Below are positions 57,428-64,000 of a DNA stretch of 64,000 nt, in pieces. Numbering within the stretch: position 1 is the first letter of the stretch; every line of letters starts with the position of its first letter. The DNA comes from Hermodice carunculata. Lineage: Eukaryota; Annelida; Polychaeta; Eunicida; Amphinomidae. Position numbers and translations under genes: made by a program. The stretch lies in NCBI GenBank assembly GCA_964020975.1, contig OZ026628.1, positions 17,668,240 through 17,732,239 of the forward strand, in the 5' to 3' direction. The notes beneath the pieces are model-generated. The model ran no database searches. It saw only the letters and a program-made list of their open reading frames with translations, and was not told the DNA's origin.

Positions 57428-58256
57428 TAACACAATCATTTTAGGATTGGCCAAATTGATTTCAAATGATGATGTGACTTGAGGATTTCTCATACAGATA
57501 GTTCTGCACACATTGCTGTTGGACAAGCTACAAGAATCTTTGTGTCAAAGCCAAGACACCCCTTCTGCAATTGGTCTTATTAATGTGTACTACTGTCTGT
57601 AGTTTGCTAATCATTTCCCTTCCATTTTCTGAAAGTTTCTTTATAGAGCTGGTCTTGAATCAGAATATATCACCGAGACCACGGCCATTTTAATACCAGA
57701 AGTGATTTCTCATCATGACAGTTGTCTCCGAGACATATTCACTTCTCTATTCTATTCTGATGTTGATGTATGAATCATGAAATGTCAGTTATGTTTGTTT
57801 ACAGTTGCAGTTGAGTTATATTCATGGTCATAACGCCCATGACCAACTACAGTGGAACCTGTCTCTGTGTGCACCTGTGTACATTCAACACGATCTCCTG
57901 TCTCCTGTTACCACCCTCAAATGATTTCATTCCTTCTGTTTTCTTGAAAACTGAACCTTGATATGTGACTTCTTTAATGGGATCGTATTTTTGATGTCCG
58001 AAGACTTGCCACAATAGATAGCTTCCACTGTCAATAATTGTCATTTTCAAGTTTTGATGCTTACAAATGTTGAGTTTTTCAATCATCATAAGAAATATTA
58101 TGATAAATTAAATCTAATTTAATCATAATGAATATTTGCACACTTGCTTACTTAGTAAATGCACACAAAAAAAATAATTAAGTAAAAATTTAAATTACAA
58201 TTAATTTTCAATTCTTTCTTTTTTATATTTATAACCTATATTTCCTTCTTACTCAG
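57428..58256. other. Spacer without supported gene
   Basis: It includes a solo mariner-like end near 57848. No exon is evident until 58257. Confidence 0.4.
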
Positions 58257-58381
58257 GCTATGATGATGAAGAGTTAATGTTTATAGTAGCTCAATTACAA
58301 GCAGATGGTTCAGGGAAATAATGTCGATATTTCAGAGGCAGAAATGGAGTGGACCTTAATGAAGAATGAGATGTATTCAAA
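58257..58381 (+). other. Candidate exon, 125 nt
   Basis: It is bounded by a pyrimidine-rich acceptor (TTCCTTCTTACTCAG) and the donor CAAA|GTAAGT. One frame reads YDDEELMFIVAQLQADGSGK then a stop, so it could hold the end of a coding sequence followed by a spliced 3' UTR. No partner exon was identified. Confidence 0.4.
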
Positions 58382-58444
58382 GTAAGTTACTCCGAATAAA
58401 TCAAGTGCTGACTAGAACAGGCTGATTTTCCGACAGAAAATCAA

Positions 58445-60704
58445 ATGTCTCCCTGAGCGCCCTTACTATTGTCACCCTTATTTTTATAAATAGGCATACC
58501 AATTCCAATGATCTACAGATATGGGGAAGGTACACGCTTTATTGACATTTCAAAACGTTAATTTTTGACCTTGACCTTGAAAAATAGGTCAAGGTCATAC
58601 ATAGAAACATAATCACACAAAATGTCAACCTCTTTAAGACAAATCTTTCTCGCTTGCATCTCCAATGATTTTTAAAAAGTAGCAATGTGACCTTGAAAAT
58701 AGGTCAAGGTCACCCATCTATAATCCCAACCTACTTTGTATTATGGTACATAAACATGCAAAATTTCAACCTCCTAAGTCAAATCCTTCCAGAGTTATTG
58801 CGTACGTGTCCATTTTAGATGACATGCCCATGTGACCTTGAAAAATATGTCAAACTCACCCATGTGTAATTCCAAACAAGATCATATATAAGAACATCTT
58901 CACATAGAATTTCAAGTTCCCAAGTCAAATCTTTCTTGAGTTATCATGTCCACTTTGATTTTAGATGAAATGCCAACGTGACCTTGAAAAATAGGTCAAG
59001 GTCATACACCTGCAGTCACAAGCAAGGTCTTATAAAAGTCTTACAAGGAAACATAATCACACAAAATGTCAACCTCTTTAAGTCAAATCTTTCTCGAGTG
59101 CATCTGCAATGATTTTTAAAAAATGGCAATGAGACCTTGCAAAAAGGGTCAAGGTCACCAATCTACAATCCCAACCTAGTTTGTATTATGGTACATAAAC
59201 ATGCAAAATTTCAACCTCCTAAGTCAAATCCTTCCAGAGTTATTGCGTACGTGTCCATTTTAGATGACATGCCCATGTGACCTTGAAAAATATGTCAAGG
59301 TCACAAATGTGTAATCCCAAGCAAGATCATATATAGGAACATCCTCACAAAAAAATCAAGTTCCCAAATCAAATCTTTATTGAGTTATCACGTCCACATT
59401 GATTTCAGATGAAAAGCCCTTGTGACCTTGAAAAAAAGGTCAAGGTCATACACCTGCATTCACAAGCAGGGTCTTATAAAAGTCTTACATCGAAACATAA
59501 TCACACAAAATGTAAACCTCTTTAAGTCAAATCTTTCTCGAGTGCATCTGCAATGATTTAAAAAAAATGGCAATGTGACCTTGCAAAGAGGGGCAAGGTC
59601 ACCAATCTACAGTCCCAACCTAGCTTGTATTATGGTTCATAAACATACAAAATTTCAACCTCCTTAGTCAAATCCTTGCAGAGTTATTGCGTCCGCGTCA
59701 ATTTTACATGGCATGTCCATGTGACCTTGAAAAATATGTCAAGGTCACCCATGTGCAATCCCAAGCAAGATCATATATAAGAACATCTTTACATAAAATT
59801 TCAACTTCCCAAGTTAAATCTTTCTTCAGTTACAAAGGTTGAAATTAGAGATTGCATTGATAGCATTTGCTACCAACTTTTATGATCTGCTACCTATATC
59901 TATTGTGCAGTAGCAGACCTTTGTCACCAAAATTTTGCTGGTCAAAATCACAAATTTAGCTCTTAAGTTCATGTCAAAAGGTGCCTCAGAATGCACTAAT
60001 TTGCATGTTTTGATTTCATAAGGGGGGGGATGCCCCTGGATGCCCTAGGTGGGCTTCGCCAAACCCGCTTGATTTGCTACTTAATTCTCAGATTTGAAAC
60101 CAAAAATTAAACTTGGTAGCAAACCCTTGCCACTGGTTAAAATCAGTTGATTTCTACCCCTGAGTTATCACGTCCACTTTGATTTTTGACGAAATGCCCA
60201 TGTGACCTTGAAAAATAGGACAAGGTCATACATCTGCAATCACAAGCAAGGTCTTATAAAAGTCTAACATAGAAACATAATCACACAAAATGCCAACCTC
60301 TTTAAGACAAATATTTCTCGAGTGCATCTGCAATGATTTTTTAAAAGTGGCCATGTGACCTTGAAAATAGGTCAAGGTCACCCATCTACAATCCCAACCT
60401 GGTTCATGTTATGGCACATAGTCATGCAAAATTTCAACCTCCTAAATTAAATCCTTCCAGAGTTTTTGCATCCATGTCGATTTTATATGGCATGCCCATG
60501 TGACCTTGAAAAATATGTCAAGGTCACCCATGTGCAATCCCAAGCAAGTTTTATATAGGAACATCTTCACAAAAAATTTTAACTTCCCAAGTCAAATCTT
60601 TCTTGAGTTATCTTGTCCGCAACACACGTCACAATGTGTTGAAGAAAAACAACAAGAAGAAGAAGAAACGGATGCAAAAACAATATGTCCCCCCCGGGAG
60701 ACAT
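58445..60704 (+). repeat. 2.3-kb half-site array element with ATGTCTCCC ends
   Basis: Short inverted ends (ATGTCTCCC at 58445; GGGAGACAT ending 60704) bound an array of ~148-bp monomers of three types in ~445-bp higher-order units; the TTGTATTATGG landmark is at 58734, 59179 and 59623. Almost every monomer opens with GTGACCTTGAAAAATAGGTC followed by AAGGTCA, an inverted pair of TCAAGGTCA sites. An AAGAAGAAGAAAC tract precedes the right end. Non-coding. Confidence 0.85.
59835..60164. mobile_element. ~330-bp MITE-like insertion in the array
   Basis: It interrupts one monomer, and AGTTA occurs on both sides. The ends are imperfect inverted repeats (CAAAGGTTGAAAT / CAGGGGTAGAAAT), hAT-like in sequence. 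The next higher-order repeat is displaced by exactly this length. Confidence 0.65.
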
Positions 60705-61307
60705 AAATAGCCACTAATTTTGATCTTTACGGTCATAAGCATTTTAAACATGTACCAGATGGCAAATCTTTTTAGCCTTGTAATGTTAGGCTCTCCAAAT
60801 TTCAGTTTGACACTGTAGTAAACTAATTTATGAAGTGTAATGTAGTTTTACATGATTATGTTTACATTCAATCTTACTTTTAACATTGCAAATATGGCAG
60901 ACTGCCTGGTGTGTTACATGTATGAGACCATAACACATGAGCCTTGTGTGTTATCGAACCATAACACGTGTCCCGCCCCCATTCCGATAAGCCACTCCCA
61001 CCTGGGTTTGCAGAAAGCAACACTTGAACATGCCGGGTAAATCAGTTTCTGGTCATTTCTCTCAATTTCATGTACTACATTTTCTTGTAATCGGGCAGAA
61101 AAATTAAGGGGCAAATGTAAACAATGACAGTTGTTTTGTGTGTGTTATGTCATAATGATGAGGATGATTGAAACTGGCATCGGGAGAGGCACACTGGCGT
61201 GCACCATGCTCACAATACCAACTTCAATCACTTATGTCATCATGCCATAACACCCTTATGTTCAATATGCCATAACACACACAAAATCGACCCTTATTTC
61301 TTAAGTA
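60705..61307. other. Spacer without supported gene
   Basis: Nothing was recognised apart from repeated ATAACACA-type words (60930-61290). Confidence 0.4.
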
Positions 61308-61803
61308 TCACCGTGACCCAGATACTTGACCTAGTGACCTACTTTTGTTTCATGACACACCTTCAGGTCAACGTATATATGTGTGTGAAGTTTTATGACA
61401 CTAATTTAAATACCAAAGGAATTACAGCCCAGACACAATTTTATAAGGATATGTTACTGTGACCCAGATATTTGACCTAGTGACCTACTTTTGGTACATG
61501 TTACACTCTTATCTGTAGATGCATCTTGGGGTAATGTTTCATTAATCACTGTTACATAGTAAAGGATTATTGTCCAATCTTATGAGAATATATCACTGTG
61601 ACTAAGACACTTTACTTAGTGACTTATTTTTGATACATGGCATACCCTTATGTTCAGGTGCAACTGTGTGTAAAGTTTCATTAATTTAAATTTAAATTGA
61701 GGCAAGACTTGTAAGCAAATTATAGCCTGGACACAAGTGGACGGACGGACGCACGGAAAAAATGATTACTATATATATGCCCCTCCTCTGGTAGGAGGGG
61801 CAC
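61308..61803 (+). repeat. Third half-site array element with hairpin end
   Basis: About three ~140-147-bp monomers start (T)CACYGTGACCCAGAT at 61308, 61454 and 61594. GGACGGACG repeats and a terminal hairpin (GCCCCTCCTCTGGTAGGAGG) follow. Half-sites here are TGACCTAGTGACC. A solo monomer lies at about 56960-57030. Confidence 0.75.
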
Positions 61804-62309
61804 CTAATTAGAAATAGTTTTCTTTGTAATCCACAACGAGGTTGCGCTACATCACCATCTTTCCGTCCACTGTTTTTAAGCAGCTGAGAGGCAATATGGT
61901 ATGACAGCAACACATCACTTGATTGATCAATTGAGTCACACGCAAAAAGGAGCCAATCATCGCTCAAGTTATAGTGTGTTCATCATGGGTTCCACCTTGT
62001 CGAACATGTTTGAGTCTTCCATAATTTACAGAGGGAACACACAAACGGGAAGCTTTGTTTATATTGCAGCATGCCAAAATAAAAATTCTATTGTTTATGA
62101 CAACAACTATTTTGAGTCACAGGCAAACATGCAAAGGTAGGGGATAGAGGGAAGTGTCAAATGTGTCCCAAATAAGTCCGTGAGAGTAGGTCCCATGATG
62201 ATGTACAGTAGATCTACTCCATGCCATCACTTTTATGTGACTAGCAGTTGTGTGTTGTTTTTGCCCGGGAAGTCAACTCACGGCACCTATACATGACCAA
62301 TCTTTATTT

Positions 62310-64000
62310 TTACCCACCAATAAATGGCATTTGATACTTATTTGCAGAAGAAATTGTCATGCAAATTTTGATATTTGTTAACATTGCTTTGACATTGCTG
62401 GGGCAGATCGGGCTGACGGTGAGTTGCTGTGACCCTGCCCAAGCCAATACATTACTGCCTGTACCTTTGATCTCACAATCCTTATCTGCAAGGTCTCCCG
62501 GATTGTAATGTTTAACTAAGTCTCTCTTAGCCTGTATACCCATGACTGTACACCTTGGTCTGCAAGTGACCAGGTATCTTTGGACGCAAGGTCTAATAAA
62601 AGATTTTCATCCGACTCTTGGAGTCTGTTTAAAAAATTCAGTGCAACTTTCACAATGTCATAACATAGCGGTTTTCTCGCTAATTCCCCATACACAGCTG
62701 AATGACTTGTCTTGCGATGAACATACTTACAATACCTCATGCGTAATCTCTCTACAGAAAGTGATTCTATACCTGCCTTGAGACATTTTACATGACACAC
62801 TTCATCATTGTTTATTATTCTTTATTTTCCATAAATCTAGACCCCAAACTTCTGCCCCTTACAAACATATGGGTTTCATTAACTGATCAAACATTTTAAA
62901 CATGACATATGGTTTCATGCTTGTACTGGGCAGGCACTTTTTTCAATTTCAACAAAGTTTTCAAGCTTTTATTGTACATATAATTCATTAGCAGTATGAG
63001 AAAAAGTTCCAAAGGTTGCAAATTTTATGCTTAGATATGTGCAAGTATTTACATTTTCCAGCAGATTACCATTGATACAAAACTGTCAGTTGACTTATGA
63101 CGTCTGGGGTTAAAACCATTATCTTACCTTTCCTTGTAGTAACTTCTAATTTCTACATATCACAGTATTCTTAATTATTTATCAAGGCACTATTGTAATC
63201 CCTCTTTGCTTTAAGATAGCAAAACCCGGTTATCTGCATACTGAAGAGGGTTGATAGGTCAGTCATGCAAATATGCTGGGCAGTCATTCTTAGCAAACAA
63301 ATCCAGAATATCAGTAATCAAGAAGTTGAACAAACTGGGGCTATTGCATCCCCTTTGCCTACCTCTAAATATGTGTTAAATGGTTAGAGTTATGTACTGT
63401 CCTAACTTTATACATGATTTCACATCAGAATACATGTTTTTGATTACTGTACAAAATTTGGAGCCCACTCTAGCTTGGAGTAATTTGAGATACAGTGCAT
63501 CTCTCCATACCATGTCAAAAGCTTTAGGGAAGTCAACAAAGGCTGCATATAATTTCCTATTTTTCCTTTTTACCTTATTATACTTATCAACTAAAGTTTT
63601 CAAAAGAAACATATGGTCAGAGGTCCTTGATCCCTTGCAGGATCCTATCTGTGTATCATGCATTATATTCCTATCTTTTAGAAAATTTACAAATCGGTTA
63701 AGTATTGCACTAATGACCTTTCCAATACAGAGCTACCTACTGTTATCCCTCTATAATTGTTGGGATCACTCTTGAAGAACGATTTAAAATGTGATGTTAT
63801 ATATCCTTCTGACCAACAGGCAGGGTAACCACCGGCACTCAGTATTTTGTTACAAAGCATCTGTAGTGGGTTCTTCATAACTGCTATACTGCATTTTATC
63901 ATTTCATGACTGATACAATCTAACCCTGGGTCTTTCTTATTTTTCAGCTGCTTAACAACTTTCATTACTTCATCACCCTTGATCAAGTTATCTAATTCAT
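62310..64000 (-). pseudogene. Decayed LINE (non-LTR retrotransposon), runs off the window
   Basis: Reverse-transcriptase pieces lie in order on the minus strand: KDPGLDCISHEMIK and DPNNYRGITV (63986-63687), then SCKGSRTSDHMFLLKTLVDK and YAAFVDFPKAFDMVWRDALY (63663-63376). Next come RQRGC-SPSLFNFLITDI and the catalytic-box remnant LQYADN (63229-63240, where YADD is expected). A C-terminal domain follows with LMKPICL-GAEVWG, LRMRYCKYVHRKTSHSAVYG and ELARKPL (62800-62516). Several stops and frameshifts show it is old. It is a different clade from the LINE at 19.6-22 kb, nearer the RTE/I-type group, but the clade is unresolved. Its 5' part lies beyond position 64000. Confidence 0.85.

Noticed and set aside
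57847-58089. 80-codon minus-strand open frame
   Set aside because: It overlaps a solo mariner-like terminal repeat and has no domain or conserved pattern.
1-64000. tRNA and rRNA genes
   Set aside because: No cloverleaf with A/B box spacing or conserved rRNA core was noticed by eye; a tRNAscan-SE or Rfam search was not possible.

Overview
The window is eukaryotic, AT-rich and dominated by repeats: spliced genes with canonical GT/AG sites, a C2H2 zinc-finger gene, LINEs, a Helitron-type rolling-circle transposon, TIR transposons, MITEs and long arrays of ~150-bp monomers. The dispersed repeats (starts like CAAGAGGGCTGTGTGA, monomers carrying AGGTCAAGGTCA, ends like CTCAGCTGACTGACAAGTCAGCTGAG) resemble those I associate with molluscs and other lophotrochozoans. 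A marine mollusc, probably a bivalve, is my best guess, but no single gene proves it.

Layout. 0-5 kb: minisatellite, dispersed repeats and a 3 x 182-bp tandem array. 5.8-8.8 kb: a minus-strand spliced gene with an OB-fold-like domain. 10-32 kb: one decayed Helentron (Helitron with a C-terminal endonuclease) on the minus strand. Two transposons split it: a 12.1-kb TIR element (14745-26870, 2-bp AA target duplication) and a 2.1-kb hAT-like element (27024-29171, 8-bp target duplication). The 12-kb element carries a LINE with a full-length reading frame. 32-39 kb: a 283-bp tandem duplication, then a three-copy array of a dispersed repeat into which two copies of a second repeat have inserted. 39-49 kb: duplicated exon-like cassettes, candidate single exons, a MITE inside one half of a tandem duplication, hairpins, more repeats and an (AT)n tract. 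51-53.5 kb: more dispersed repeats. 53.8-55.8 kb: an intact 659-residue C2H2 zinc-finger gene. 57-62 kb: a mariner-like MITE, a candidate exon and two further half-site repeat elements. 62.3-64 kb: a decayed LINE running off the window.

How the parts fit. Read on the minus strand, the Helentron runs in this order: short leader, 2A-like ribosome-skipping motif, herpes-tegument/C76-like cysteine protease, a second protease-like segment, a 31-residue tandem repeat region, a Cys cluster, the conserved Helitron N-terminal region, HUH Rep, PIF1-type helicase and an EEP-type endonuclease. Removing the 12-kb insert together with one copy of its target duplication restores an uninterrupted Helitron reading frame across the junction. 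This is strong evidence that parts 12 kb apart were one gene. The 2A plus protease front end is the most interesting system here; I cannot check its novelty. The OB-fold gene lies 1.2 kb downstream on the same strand and could be host DNA or Helentron cargo.

The dispersed repeats carry many nuclear-receptor-type half-sites (TCAAGGTCA, often as the direct repeat AGGTCAAGGTCA) and a CTCF-like core (GCGCCACCTGGTG), so they could spread regulatory sites.
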